Below, one piece after another: positions 12,791-26,140 of a stretch of DNA of 64,000 nucleotides (positions are counted from its first letter, which is position 1; each line of letters begins with the position of its first letter). The DNA comes from Odiellus spinosus. Its lineage: Eukaryota; Arthropoda; Arachnida; Opiliones; Phalangiidae. The notes below the pieces were generated by a model. The model was given only the letters and a program-made list of their open reading frames with translations, ran no database searches and was not told the DNA's origin. Location: the NCBI GenBank assembly GCA_963920705.1, contig CAWUCO010000228.1:124001-188000 (forward strand), in the 5' to 3' direction. A program made the translations under genes and the position numbers.

Positions 12791-14849
12791 GGAAAATTTG
12801 TAAATCTATACTTAGAAAATTTGTAAATCTATTCTTGGAAAATTTGTAAATCTATACTTGGAAAATTTTTAAATGTATACTTGGAAAATTTGCAAATCTA
12901 TACTTGGAAAATTTGTAAATCTATACTTGGAAAATTTGTAAATCTATACTTGGAAAATTTGTAAATCTATACTTGGAAAATTTGTAAATCTATACTTGGA
13001 AAATTTGTAAATCTATACTTGGAAAATTTGTAAATCTATACTTGGAAAATTTGTGGATCTCTACTTGGAAAATTTGTGGATCTCTACTTGGAAAATTTGT
13101 GGATCTCTACTTGGAAAATTTGTGCATCTCTACTTGGAAAATTTGTAAATCTATACTTGGAAAATTTGTAAATATATACTTGGAAAATTTGTAAATCTAT
13201 ACTTGGAAATTTTGTGGATCTCTACTTGGAAAATTTGTAAATCTATACTTGGAAAATTTGTAAATCTATACTTGGAAAATTTGTGGATCTCTACTTGGAA
13301 AATTTGTGGATCTCTACTTGGAAAATTTGTGGATCTCTACTTAGAAAATTTGTGCATCTCTACTTGGAAAATTTGTAAATCTATACTTGGAAAATTTGTA
13401 AATCTATACTTGGAAAATTTGTAAATTTATACTTGGAAAATTTGTGGATCTCTACTTGGAAAATTTGTGGATCTCTACTTGGAAAATTTGTAGATCTGTA
13501 CTTGGAAAATTTGTGCATCTCTACTTGGAAAATTTGTAAATCTATACTTGGAAAATTTGTAAATCTATACTTGGAAATTTTGAGGATCTCTACTATGAAA
13601 ATTTGTAAATCTATACTTGGAAAATTTGTAAATCTATACTTGGAAAATTTGTAAATCTATACTTGGAAAATTTGTAAATCTATACTTGGAAAATTTGTGG
13701 ATCTCTACTTGTAAAATTTGTGGATCTGTACTTGGAAAATTTGTGGATCTGTACTAGGAAAATTTGTGGATATGTACTTGGAAAATTTGTGGATCTGTAC
13801 TTGGAATTTTGTGGATCTCTACTTGTAAAATTTGTGGATCTGTACTTGGAAAATTTGTGGATCTACACTTGGTTAATTTGTGGATCTACACTTGGGGAAT
13901 TTGTGGATCTATACCTGGGGAATTTGTAAATCTATACTTGGAAAATTTGTAAATCTGTTCTTGGAAAATTTGTGGATCTACACTTGGTTAATTTGTGGAT
14001 CTACACTTGGGGAGTTTGTGGATCTATACTTGGGGAATTTGTAAATCTATACATGGAAAATTTGTAAATCTATACTTGGAAAATTTGTAAATCTATACTT
14101 GAAAAATTTGTGGATCTATACTTGGAAAATTTGTGGATCTATACTTGGAAAATTTGTGGATCTATACTTGGAAAATTTGTGGATCTCTACTTGGAAAATT
14201 TGTGGATCTCTACTTAGAAAATTTGTGCATCTCTACTTGGAAAATTTGTAAATCTATACTTGGAAAATTTGTAAATCTATACTTGGAAAATTTGTAAATT
14301 TATACTTGGAAAATTTGTGGATCTCTACTTGGAAAATTTGTGGATCTCTACTTGGAAAATTTGTAGATCTGTACTTGGAAAATTTGTGCATCTCTACTTG
14401 GAAAATTTGTAAATCTATACTTGGAAAATTTGTAAATCTATTCTTGGAAATTTTGAGGATCTCTACTATGAAAATTTGTAAATCTATACTTGGAAAATTT
14501 GTAAATCTATACTTGGAAAATTTGTAAATCTATACTTGGAAAATTTGTAAATCTATACTTGGAAAATTTGTGGATCTCTACTTGTAAAATTTGTGGATCT
14601 GTACTTGGAAAATTTGTGGATCTGTACTAGGAAAATTTGTGGATCTGTACTTGGAAAATTTGTGGATCTGTACTTGGAATTTTGTGGATCTCTACTTGTA
14701 AAATTTGTGGATCTGTACTTGGAAAATTTGTGGATCTACACTTGGTTAATTTGTGGATCTACACTTGGGGAATTTGTGGATCTATATCTGGGGAATTTGT
14801 AAATCTATACTTGGAAAATTTGTAAATCTGTTCTTGGAAAATTTGTGGA

Positions 14850-17155
14850 TCTACACTTGGTTAATTTGTGGATCTACACTTGGGGAGTTTGTGGATCTAT
14901 ACTTGGGGAATTTGTAAATCTATACATGGAAAATTTGTAAATCTATACTTGGAAAATTTGTAAATCTATACTTGAAAAATTTGTGGATCTATACTTGGAA
15001 AATTTGTGGATCTATACTTGGAAAATTTGTGGATCTATACTTGGAAAATTTGTGGATCTCTACTTGGAAAATTTGTAGATCTGTACTTGGAAAATTTGTA
15101 AATCTATACTTGGAAAATTTGTAAATCTATACTTGGAAAATTTGTAAATCTATACTTGTAAAATTTGTAAATCTATACTTGGAAAATTTGTAAATCTATA
15201 CTTGGAAAATTTGTAAATCTATACTTGGAAATTTTGTAAATCTATACTTGGAAATTTTGTGGATCTCTACTTGGAAAATTTGTAAATCTATACTTGGAAA
15301 ATTTGTAAATCTATACTTGGAAAATTTGTGGATCTCTACTTGGAAAATTTGTGGATCTCTACTTGGAAAATTTGTGGATCTCTACTTAGAAAATTTGTGC
15401 ATCTCTACTTGGAAAATTTGTAAATCTATACTTGGAAAATTTGTAAATCTATACTTGGAAAATTTGTAAATTTATACTTGGAAAATTTGTGGATCTCTAC
15501 TTGGAAAATTTGTGGATCTCTACTTGGAAAATTTGTAGATTTGTACTTGGAAAATTTGTGCATCTCTACTTGGAAAATTTGTAAATCTATACTTGGAAAA
15601 TTTGTAAATCTATACTTGGAAATTTTGAGGATCTCTACTATGAAAATTTGTAAATCTATACTTGGAAAATTTGTAAATCTATACTTGGAAAATTTGTAAA
15701 TCTATACTTGGAAAATTTGTAAATCTATACTTGGAAAATTTGTAAATCTATACTTGGAAATTTTGTAAATCTATACTTGGAAATTTTGTGGATCTCTACT
15801 TGGAAAATTTGTAAATCTATACTTGGAAAATTTGTAAATCTATACTTGGAAAATTTGTGGATCTCTACTTGGAAAATTTGTGGATCTCTACTTGGAAAAT
15901 TTGTGGATCTCTACTTAGAAAATTTGTGCATCTCTACTTGGAAAATTTGTAAATCTATACTTGGAAAATTTGTAAATCTGTTCTTGGAAAATTTGTGGAT
16001 CTACACTTGGTTAATTTGTGGATCTACACTTGGTTAATTTGTGGATCTACACTTGGGGAGTTTGTGGATCTATACTTGGGGAATTTGTAAATCTATACAT
16101 GGAAAATTTGTAAATCTATACTTGGAAAATTTGTAAATCTATACTTGAAAAATTTGTGGATCTATACTTGGAAAATTTGTGGATCTATACTTGGAAAATT
16201 TGTGGATCTATACTTGGAAAATTTGTGGATCTCTACTTGGAAAATTTGTAGATCTGTACTTGGAAAATTTGTAAATCTATACTTGGAAAATTTGTAAATC
16301 TATACTTGGAAAATTTGTAAATCTATACTTGTAAAATTTGTAAATCTATACTTGGAAAATTTGTAAATCTATACTTGGAAAAATTGTAAATCTATACTTG
16401 GAAATTTTGTAAATCTATACTTGGAAATTTTGTGGATCTCTACTTGGAAAATTTGTAAATCTATACTTCAAAAATTTGTAAATCTATACTTGGAAAATTT
16501 GTGGATCTCTACTTGGAAAATTTGTGGATCTCTACTTGGAAAATTTGTGGATCTCTACTTAGAAAATTTGTGCATCTCTACTTGGAAAATTTGTAAATCT
16601 ATACTTGGAAAATTTGTAAATCTATACTTGGAAAATTTGTAAATTTATACTTGGAAAATTTGTGGATCTCTACTTGGAAAATTTGTGGATCTCTACTTGG
16701 AAAATTTGTAGATCTGTACTTGGAAAATTTGTGCATCTCTACTTGGAAAATTTGTAAATCTATACTTGGAAAATTTGTAAATCTATACTTGGAAATTTTG
16801 AGGATCTCTACTATGAAAATTTGTAAATCTATACTTGGAAAATTTGTAAATCTATACTTGGAAAATTTGTAAATCTATACTTGGAAAATTTGTAAATCTA
16901 TACTTGGAAAATTTGTAAATCTATACTTGGAAATTTTGTAAATCTATACTTGGAAATTTTGTGGATCTCTACTTGGAAAATTTGTAAATCTATACTTGGA
17001 AAATTTGTAAATCTATACTTGGAAAATTTGTGGATCTCTACTTGGAAAATTTGTGGATCTCTACTTGGAAAATTTGTGGATCTCTACTTAGAAAATTTGT
17101 GCATCTCTACTTGGAAAATTTGTAAATCTATACTTGGAAAATTTGTAAATCTATA
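14850..17155. repeat. 1173-bp tandem pair with nested 529-bp repeats
   Basis: Landmarks recur exactly 1173 bp (51 x 23) apart: TTGGTTAATTTG at 14857 and 16030, GGGGAG at 14882 and 16055, and CTTGTAAAATTTG near 15156 and 16329. Inside each unit a 529-bp step (23 x 23) links 15248 to 15777 and 16421 to 16950. Each 529-bp start is preceded by the rare monomer TTGGAAATTTTG joined to TAAATC. All monomers here are 23 bp, which is why both periods are exact multiples. The pair ends near 17150, where TAAATCTGTTC of the first unit faces class A in the second. Confidence 0.85.
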
Positions 17156-18099
17156 CTTGGAAAATTTGTAAATTTATACTTGGAAAATTTGTGGATCTCT
17201 ACTTGGAAAATTTGTGGATCTCTACTTGGAAAATTTGTAGATCTGTACTTGGAAAATTTGTGCATCTCTACTTGGAAAATTTGTAAATCTATACTTGGAA
17301 AATTTGTAAATCTATACTTGGAAATTTTGAGGATCTCTACTATGAAAATTTGTAAATCTATACTTGGAAAATTTGTAAATCTATACTTGGAAAATTTGTA
17401 AATCTATACTTGGAAAATTTGTAAATCTATACTTGGAAAATTTGTGGATCTCTACTTGTAAAATTTGTGGATCTGTACTTGGAAAATTTGTGGATCTGTA
17501 CTAGGAAAATTTGTGGATCTGTACTTGGAAAATTTGTGGATCTGTACTTGGAATTTTGTGGATCTCTACTTGTAAAATTTGTGGATCTGTACTTGGAAAA
17601 TTTGTGGATCTACACTTGGTTAATTTGTGGATCTACACTTGGGGAATTTGTGGATCTATACCTGGGGAATTTGTAAATCTATACATGGAAAATTTGTAAA
17701 TCTATACTTGGAAAATTTGTAAATCTGTTCTTGGAAAATTTGTGGATCTACACTTGGTTAATTTGTGGATCTACACTTGGGGAATTTGTGGATCTATACT
17801 TGGGGAATTTGTAAATCTATACATGGAAAATTTGTAAATCTATACTTGGAAAATTTGTAAATCTATACTTGAAAAATTTGTGGATCTATACTTGGAAAAT
17901 TTGTGGATCTATACTTGGAAAATTTGTGGATCTATACTTGGAAATTTGTGGATCTATACTTGGAAAATTTGTGGATCTCAACTTGTAAAATTTGTGGATC
18001 TGTACTTGGAAAATTTTGGATCTGTACTTGGAAAATTTGTAGATCTGTACTTGGAAAATTTGTAAATCTATACTTGGAAAATTTGTAAATCTATACTTG

Positions 18100-20121
18100 G
18101 AAAATTTGTAAATCTATACTTGGAAAATTTGTAAATCTATACTTGGAAAATTTGTAAATCTATACTTGGAAAACTTGTAAATCTATACTTGGAAAATTTG
18201 TAAATCTATACTTGGAAAATTTGTAAATCTATACTTGGAAAATTTGTAAATCTATGCTTGGAAAATTTGAAAATCTATACTTGGAAAATTTGTAAATCTA
18301 TACTTGGAAAATTTGCGAATCTGTACTTGGAAAATTTGTGGATCTGTACATGGAAAATTTGTAAATCTGTACTTTGAAAATTTGTAAATCTATACTTGGA
18401 AAATTTGTAAATCTATACTTGGAAAATTTGTAAATCTATACTTGGAAAATTTGTAAATCTATACTTGGAAAATTTGTAAATCTATACTTGGAAAATTTGT
18501 AAATCTATATTTGGAAAATTTGTGGATCTCTACTTTGAAAATTTGTGGAACTCTACTTGGAAAATTTGTGGATCTCTACTTTGAAAATTTGTGGAACTCT
18601 ACTTGGAAAATTTGTGGACCTCTACTTGGAAAATTTGTGCATCTCTACTTGAAAAATTTGTAAATCTATACTTGGAAAATTTGTAAATCTATACTTGGAA
18701 AATTTGTAAATCTATACTTGGAAATTTTGTGGATCTCTACTTGGAAAATTTGTAAATCTATACTTGGAAAATTTGTAAATCTATACTTGGAAAATTTGTA
18801 AATCTATACTTGGAAAATTTGTGGATCTCAACTTCGAAAATTTGTGGATCTGTACTTGGAAAATTTGTGGATCTGTACTAGGAAAATTTGTGGATTTGTA
18901 CTTGGAAAATTTGTGGATCTGTACTTGGAATTTGGTGGATCTCTACTTGTAAAATTTGTGGATCTGTACTTGGAAAATTTGTGGATCTACACTTGGGGAA
19001 TTTGTGGATCTATACTTGGGGAATTTGTAAATCTATACATGGAAAATTTTTAAATCTATACTTGGAAACTTTGTAAATCTATACTTGGAAAATTTGTGGA
19101 TCTATACTTGGAAAATTTGTGGATCTATACTTGGAAAATTTGTGGATCTATACTTGGAAAATTTGTAGATCTGTACTTGGAAAATTTTGGATCTGTACTT
19201 GGAAAATTTGTGGATCTGTACTTGGAAAATTTGTAAATCTATTCTTGGAAAATTTGTAAATCTATACTTGGAAAATTTGTAAATCTATACTTGGAAAATT
19301 TGTAAATCTATACTTGGAAAATTTGAAAATCTATTCTTGGAAAATTTGTAAATCTATACTTGGAAAATTTTTAAATCTATACTTGGAAAATTTGCGGATC
19401 TGTACTTGGAAAATTTGTGGATCTGTACTTGGAAAATTTGTAAATCTGTACTTGGAAAATTTGTAAATGTATACTTGGAAAATTTGTAAATCTATACTTG
19501 GAAAATTTGTAAATCTATACTTGGAAAATTTGTAAATCTATACTTGGAAAATTTGTAAATCTATACTTGGAAAATTTGTAAATCTATACTTGGAAAATTT
19601 GTAAATCTATACTTGGAAAATTTGTAAATCTATACTTGGAAAATTTGTATATCTATACTTGGAAAATTTGTGGATCTCTACTTGGAAAATTTGTGGATCT
19701 CTACTTGGAAAATTTGTGGATCTCTACTTGGAAAATTTGTGCATCTATACTTGGAAAATTTGTAAATCTATACTTGGAAAATTTGTAAATCTATACTTGG
19801 AAAATTTGTAAATCTATACTTGGAAATTTTGTGGATCTCTGCTTGGAAAATTTGTAAATCTTTACTTGGAAAATTTGTAAATCTATACTTGGAAAATTTG
19901 TGGATCTCTACTTGGAAAATTTGTGGATCTCTACTTGGAAAATTTGTAGATCTGTACTTGGAAAATTTGTGGATCTGTACTTGGAAAATTTGTGGATCTG
20001 TACTTGGAATTTTGTGGATCTCTACTTGTAAAATTTGTGGATCTGTACTTGGAAAATTTGTGGATCTACACTTGGGAATTTGTGGATCTATACTTGGGGA
20101 ATTTGTAAATCTATACATGGA
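18100..20121. repeat. Transition region between the private domain and the right duplication copy
   Basis: A degraded class A run (with one AAACTTGTAAATC and one CTATGC variant) leads to a GCGAATCTG monomer at 18315. A local dimer duplication lies at about 18532-18620. The last ACTAGG segment is at 18844, followed by a class E cassette near 19080-19160. A GCGGATCTG monomer is at 19394, and a run of class A monomers follows to about 19640. B, C and D monomers close the region. A shortened TTGGGAATTTG monomer near 20074 is the only one of its kind seen. Confidence 0.75.
18532..18620. repeat. 46-bp dimer duplication in class B monomers
   Basis: ACTTTGAAAATTTG occurs at 18532 and 18578, 46 bp apart. 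Each is followed by the variant GGAACTCTAC, which is otherwise seen only near 43440. The next monomer has GGACCTCTAC. This is a fresh two-monomer duplication inside otherwise single-copy order. Confidence 0.8.
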
Positions 20122-20230
20122 AAATTTGTAAATCTATACTTGGAAAATTTATAAATCTATACTTGGAAAATTTGTGGATCTATACTTGGGGAATTTGTAA
20201 ATCTATACATGGAAAATTTGTAAATCTATA
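20116..20230. repeat. 92-bp four-monomer duplication at the start of the right copy
   Basis: The ACATGG landmark occurs at 20115 and 20207, 92 bp apart. The block is ACATGG-A, a TTTATAAATC monomer, a class E monomer and a TTGGGGAATTTG monomer. The left end of the window (bases 1-130) lies inside the equivalent block, so the large duplication probably extends at least one block left of base 1. Confidence 0.75.
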
Positions 20231-21971
20231 CTTGGAAAATTTATAAATCTATACTTGGAAAATTTGTGGATCTATACTTGGAAAATTTGTGGATCTATAC
20301 TTGGAAAATTTGTGGATCTATACTTGGAAATTTGTGGATCTATACTTGGAAAATTTGTGGATCTCAACTTGGAAAATTTGTGGATCTCTACTTGGAAAAT
20401 TTGTGGATCTCTACTTGGAAAATTTGTGGATCTCTACTTGGAAAATTTGTAGATCTGTACTTGGAAAATTTTGGATCTGTACTTGGAATATTTGTGGATC
20501 TGTACTTGGAAAATTTGTAAATCTATACTTGGAAAATTTGTAAATCTATACTTGGAAAATTTGTAAATCTATACTTGGAAAATTTGTAAATCTATACTTG
20601 GAAAATTTGTAAATCTATTCTTGGAAAATTTGTAAATCTATACTTGGAAAATTTTTAAATCTATACTTGGAAAATTTGCGGATCTGTACTTGGAAAATTT
20701 ATGGATCTGTACTTGGAAAATTTGTAAATGTATACTTGGAAAATTTGTAAATCTACACTTGGAAAATTTGTAAATCTATTCTTGGAAAATTTGTAAATCT
20801 ATACTTGGAAAATTTGTAAATCTATACTTGGAAAATTTGTAAATCTATACTTGGAAAATTTGTGGATCTCTACTTGGAAAATTTGTAAATCTATACTTGT
20901 AAAATTTGTAAATCTATACTTGGAAAATTTGTGGATCTCTACTTGGAAAATTTGTGGATCTCTACTTGGAAAATTTGTAGATCTGTACTTGGAAAATTTG
21001 TGGATCTGTACTTGGCAAATTTGTGGATCTGTACTTGGAAAATTTGTGGATCTCTACTTGGAAAATTTGTGGATCTCTACTTAGAAAATTTGTGCATCTC
21101 TAATTGGAAAATTTGTAAATCTCTACTTGGAAAATTTGTAAATCTATACTTGGAAAATTTGTAAATCTATACATGGAAATTTTGTGGATCTCTACTTGGA
21201 AAATTTGTAAATCTATACTTGGAAAATTTGTAAATTTATACTTGGAAAATTTGTGGATCTCTACTTAGAAAATTTGTGCATCTCTACTTGGAAAATTTGT
21301 AAATCTATACTTGGAAAATTTGTAAATCTATACTTGGAAATTTTGTGGATCTCTACTATGAAAATTTGTAAATCTATACTTGGAAAATTTGTAAATCTCT
21401 ACTTGGAAAATTTGTAAATCTATACTTGGAAAATTTGTTAATCTATACTTGGAAAATTTGTAAATCTATACTTGGAAAATTTGTAAATCTATACTTGGAA
21501 AATTTGTAAATCTATACTTGGAAAATTTGTGGATCTCTACTTGGGAAATTTGTGGATCTCTACTTGGAAAATTTGTGCATCTATACTTGGAAAATTTGTA
21601 AATCTATACTTGGAAAATTTGTGGATCTCTACTTGGGAAATTTGTGGATCTCTACTTGGAAAATTTGTGCATCTATACTTGGAAAATTTGTAAATCTATA
21701 CTTGGAAAATTTGTAAATCTATACTTGGAAAATTTGTAAATCTATACTTGGAAATTTTGTGGATCTCTACTTGGAAAATTTGTAAATCTATAGTTGGAAA
21801 ATTTGTAAATCTATACTTGGAAAATTTGTGGATCTCTACTTGGAAAATTTGTGGATCTCTACTTGGAAAATTTGTTGATCTGTACTTGGAAAATTTGTGG
21901 ATCTGTACTTGGAATTTTGGGATCTCTACTTGTAAAATTTGTGGATCTGTACTTGGAAAATTTGTGGATCT

Positions 21972-24900
21972 ACACTTGGGGAATTTGTGGATCTATACTT
22001 GGGGAATTTGTAAATCTATACATGGAAAATTTGTAAATCTATACTTGGAAAATTTGTAAATCTATACTTGGAAAATTTGTGGATCTATACTTGGAAAATT
22101 TGTGGATCTATACTTGGAAAATTTGTGGATCTATACTTGGAAATTTGTGGATCTATACTTGGAAAATTTGTGGATCTCAACTTGTAAAATTTGTGGATCT
22201 CTACTTGGAAAATTTGTGGATCTCTACTTGGAAAATTTGTGGATCTCTACTTGGAAAATTTGTAGATCTGTACTTGGAAAATTTTGGATCTGTACTTGGA
22301 AAATTTGTGCATCTCTACTTGGAAAATTTGTAAATCTATACTTGGAAAATTTGTAAATCTATACTTGGAAAATTTGTAAATCTATACTTGGAAATTTTGT
22401 GGATCTCTACTTGGAAAATTTGTAAATCTATACTTGGAAAATTTGTAAATTTATACTTGGAAAATTTGTGGATCTCTACTTGGAAAATTTGTGGATCTCT
22501 ACTTGGAAAATTTGTAGATCTGTACTTGGAAAATTTGTGCATCTCTACTTGAAAAATTTGTAAATCTATACTTGGAAAATTTGTAAATCTATACTTGGAA
22601 ATTTTGAGGATCTCTACTATGAAAATTTGTAAATCTATACTTGGAAAATTTTTAAATCTATACTTGGAAAATTTGTAAATCTATACTTGGAAAATTTGTA
22701 AATCTATACTTGGAAAATTTGTAAATCTATACTTGGAAAATTTGTGGATCTCTACTTGGAAAATTTGTGGATCTCTACTTGGAAAATTTGTGGATCTCTA
22801 CTTGGAAAATTTGTGCATCTATACTTAGAAAATTTGTAAATATATACTTGGAACATTTGTAAATCTATACTTGGAAAATTTGTAAATCTATACTTGGAAA
22901 TTTTGTGGATCTTTACTTGGAAAATTTGTAAATCTATACTTGGAAAATTTGTAAATCTATACTTGGAAAATTTGTAGATCTCTACTTGGAAAATTTGTGG
23001 ATCTCTACTTGGAAAATTTGTAGATCTGTACTTGGAAAATTTGTGGATCTGTACTTGGAAAATTTGTATATCTGTACTTGGAATTTTGTGGATCTCTACT
23101 TGTAAAATTTGTGGATCTGTACTTGGAAAATTTGTGGATCTACACTTGGGGAATTTGTGGATCTATACTTGGGGAATTTGTAAATCTATACATGGAAAAT
23201 TTGTAAATCTATACTTGGAAAATTTGTAAATCTATACTTGGAAAATTTGTGGATCTATACTTGGAAAATTTGTGGATCTATACTTGGAAATTTGTGGATC
23301 TATACTTGGAAAATTTGTGGATCTCAACTTGTAAAATTTGTGGATCTCTACTTGGAAAATTTGTGGATCTCTACTTGGAAAATTTGTGGATCTCTACTTG
23401 GAAAATTTGTAGATCTGTACTTGGAAAATTTTGGATCTGTACTTGGAAAATTTGTGCATCTCTACTTGGAAAATTTGTAAATCTATACTTGGAAAATTTG
23501 TAAATCTATACTTGGAAAATTTGTAAATCTATACTTGGAAATTTTGTGGATCTCTACTTGGAAAATTTGTAAATCTATACTTGGAAAATTTGTAAATTTA
23601 TACTTGGAAAATTTGTGGATCTCTACTTGGAAAATTTGTGGATCTCTACTTGGAAAATTTGTAGATCTGTACTTGGAAAATTTGTGCATCTCTACTTGAA
23701 AAATTTGTAAATCTATACTTGGAAAATTTGTAAATCTATACTTGGAAATTTTGTGGATCTCTACTATGAAAATTTGTAAATCTATACTTGGAAAATTTTT
23801 AAATCTAAACTTGGAAAATTTGTAAATCTATACTTGGAAAATTTGTAAATCTATACTTGGAAAATTTGTAAATCTATACTTGGAAAATTTGTGGATCTCT
23901 ACTTGGAAAATTTGTGGATCTCTACTTGGAAAATTTGTGGATCTCTACTTGGAAAATTTGTGCATCTATACTTAGAAAATTTGTAAATATATACTTGGAA
24001 AATTTGTAAATCTATACTTGGAAAATTTGTAAATCTATACTTGGAAATTTTGTGGATCTTTACTTGGAAAATTTGTAAATCTATACTTGGAAAATTTGTA
24101 AATCTATACTTGGAAAATTTGTAGATCTCTACTTGGAAAATTTGTGGATCTCTACTTGGAAAATTTGTAGATCTGTACTTGGAAAATTTGTGGATCTGTA
24201 CTTGGAAAATTTGTATATCTGTACTTGGAATTTTGTGGATCTCTACTTGTAAAATTTGTGGATCTGTACTTGGAAAATTTGTGGATCTACACTTGGGGAA
24301 TTTGTGGATCTATACTTGGGGAATTTGTAAATCTATACATGGAAAATTTGTAAATCTATACTTGGAAAATTTGTAAATCTATACTTGGAAAATTTGTGGA
24401 TCTATACTTGGAAAATTTGTGGATCTATACTTGGAAATTTGTGGATCTATACTTGGAAAATTTGTGGATCTCAACTTGTAAAATTTGTGGATCTCTACTT
24501 GGAAAATTTGTGGATCTCTACTTGGAAAATTTGTGGATCTCTACTTGGAAAATTTGTAGATCTGTACTTGGAAAATTTTGGATCTGTACTTGGAAAATTT
24601 GTGCATCTCTACTTGGAAAATTTGTAAATCTATACTTGGAAAATTTGTAAATCTATACTTGGAAAATTTGTAAATCTATACTTGGAAATTTTGTGGATCT
24701 CTACTTGGAAAATTTGTAAATCTATACTTGGAAAATTTGTAAATTTATACTTGGAAAATTTGTGGATCTCTACTTGGAAAATTTGTGGATCTCTACTTGG
24801 AAAATTTGTAGATCTGTACTTGGAAAATTTGTGCATCTCTACTTGAAAAATTTGTAAATCTATACTTGGAAAATTTGTAAATCTATACTTGGAAATTTTG

Positions 24901-26140
24901 TGGATCTCTACTATGAAAATTTGTAAATCTATACTTGGAAAATTTTTAAATCTATACTTGGAAAATTTGTAAATCTATACTTGGAAAATTTGTAAATCTA
25001 TACTTGGAAAATTTGTAAATCTATACTTGGAAAATTTGTGGATCTCTACTTGGAAAATTTGTGGATCTCTACTTGGAAAATTTGTGGATCTCTACTTGGA
25101 AAATTTGTGCATCTATACTTAGAAAATTTGTAAATATATACTTGGAAAATTTGTAAATCTATACTTGGAAAATTTGTAAATCTATACTTGGAAATTTTGT
25201 GGATCTTTACTTGGAAAATTTGTAAATCTATACTTGGAAAATTTGTAAATCTATACTTGGAAAATTTGTAGATCTCTACTTGGAAAATTTGTGGATCTCT
25301 ACTTGGAAAATTTGTAGATCTGTACTTGGAAAATTTGTGGATCTGTACTTGGAAAATTTGTATATCTGTACTTGGAATTTTGTGGATCTCTACTTGTAAA
25401 ATTTGTGGATCTGTACTTGGAAAATTTGTGGATCTACACTTGGGGAATTTGTGGATCTATACTTGGGGAATTTGTAAATCTATACATGGAAAATTTGTAA
25501 ATCTATACTTGGAAAATTTGTAAATCTATACTTGGAAAATTTGTGGATCTATACTTGGAAAATTTGTGGATCTATACTTGGAAAATTTGTGGATCTATAC
25601 TTGGAAATTTGTGGATCTATACTTGGAAAATTTGTGGATCTCTACTTGGAAAATTTGTGGATCTCTACTTGGAAAATTTGTGGATCTCTACTTGGAAAAT
25701 TTGTAGATCTGTACTTGGAAAATTTTGGATCTGTACTTGGAAAATTTGTGCATCTCTACTTGGAAAATTTGTAAATCTATACTTGGAAAATTTGTAAATC
25801 TATACTTGGAAAATTTGTAAATCTATACTTGGAAATTTTGTGGATCTCTACTTGGAAAATTTGTAAATCTATACTTGGAAAATTTGTAAATTTATACTTG
25901 GAAAATTTGTGGATCTCTATTTGGAAAATTTGTGGATCTCTACTTGGAAAATTTGTAGATCTGTACTTGGAAAATTTGTGCATCTCTACTTGAAAAATTT
26001 GTAAATCTATACTTGGAAAATTTGTAAATCTATACTTGGAAATTTTGTGGATCTCTACTATGAAAATTTGTAAATCTATACTTGGAAAATTTGTAAATCT
26101 ATACTTGGAAAATTTGTAAATCTATACTTGGAAAATTTGT
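21972..26140. repeat. 1147-bp higher-order repeat, expanded array (3.6 units)
   Basis: ACACTTGGGG starts at 21972, 23142, 24289 and 25436, with spacings of 1170, 1147 and 1147 bp. The corresponding left-copy region has only two (1851 and 3021). Each 1147-bp unit is 50 monomers with exactly three 22-bp members: TTGGAAATTTG in the E cassette, TTTTGGATCTG and TTGGAATTTTG. The unit at 23.8 kb has a private TAAATCTAAAC, and the unit at 22.85 kb a private GGAACATTTG. The last unit departs near 26140, where class A monomers and CTCAAC introduce the 1378-type unit. Confidence 0.92.

Larger units (their letters stand above)
8150..18900. repeat. Domain of private variants: ACTAGG / TTGGTTAATTTG HOR family
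   Basis: This domain is marked by monomers not seen elsewhere in the window: GTACTAGGAAAA (first 8191, last 18878), TTGGTTAATTTG (first 8307, last 17754), CTATACCTGGGG and TAAATCTGTTC. The repeated D-D-ACTAGG segments begin near 8158, 9606, 10939, 12318, 13720, 14593, 17467 and 18844. Spacings are therefore 1448, 1333, 1379, 1402, 873, 2874 and 1377 bp, all close to whole numbers of monomers. The unit length varies because internal 138-bp blocks and class A/B runs gain or lose monomers. The GCGGATCTG monomer common elsewhere is absent between 8594 and 18315. Confidence 0.88.

Noticed and set aside
7591..20121. A transposon-like insertion between the two copies of the large duplication
   Set aside because: The intervening 12.5 kb is the same 23-bp satellite with private variants. 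No terminal repeats, target-site duplication or enzyme-coding frame is visible.
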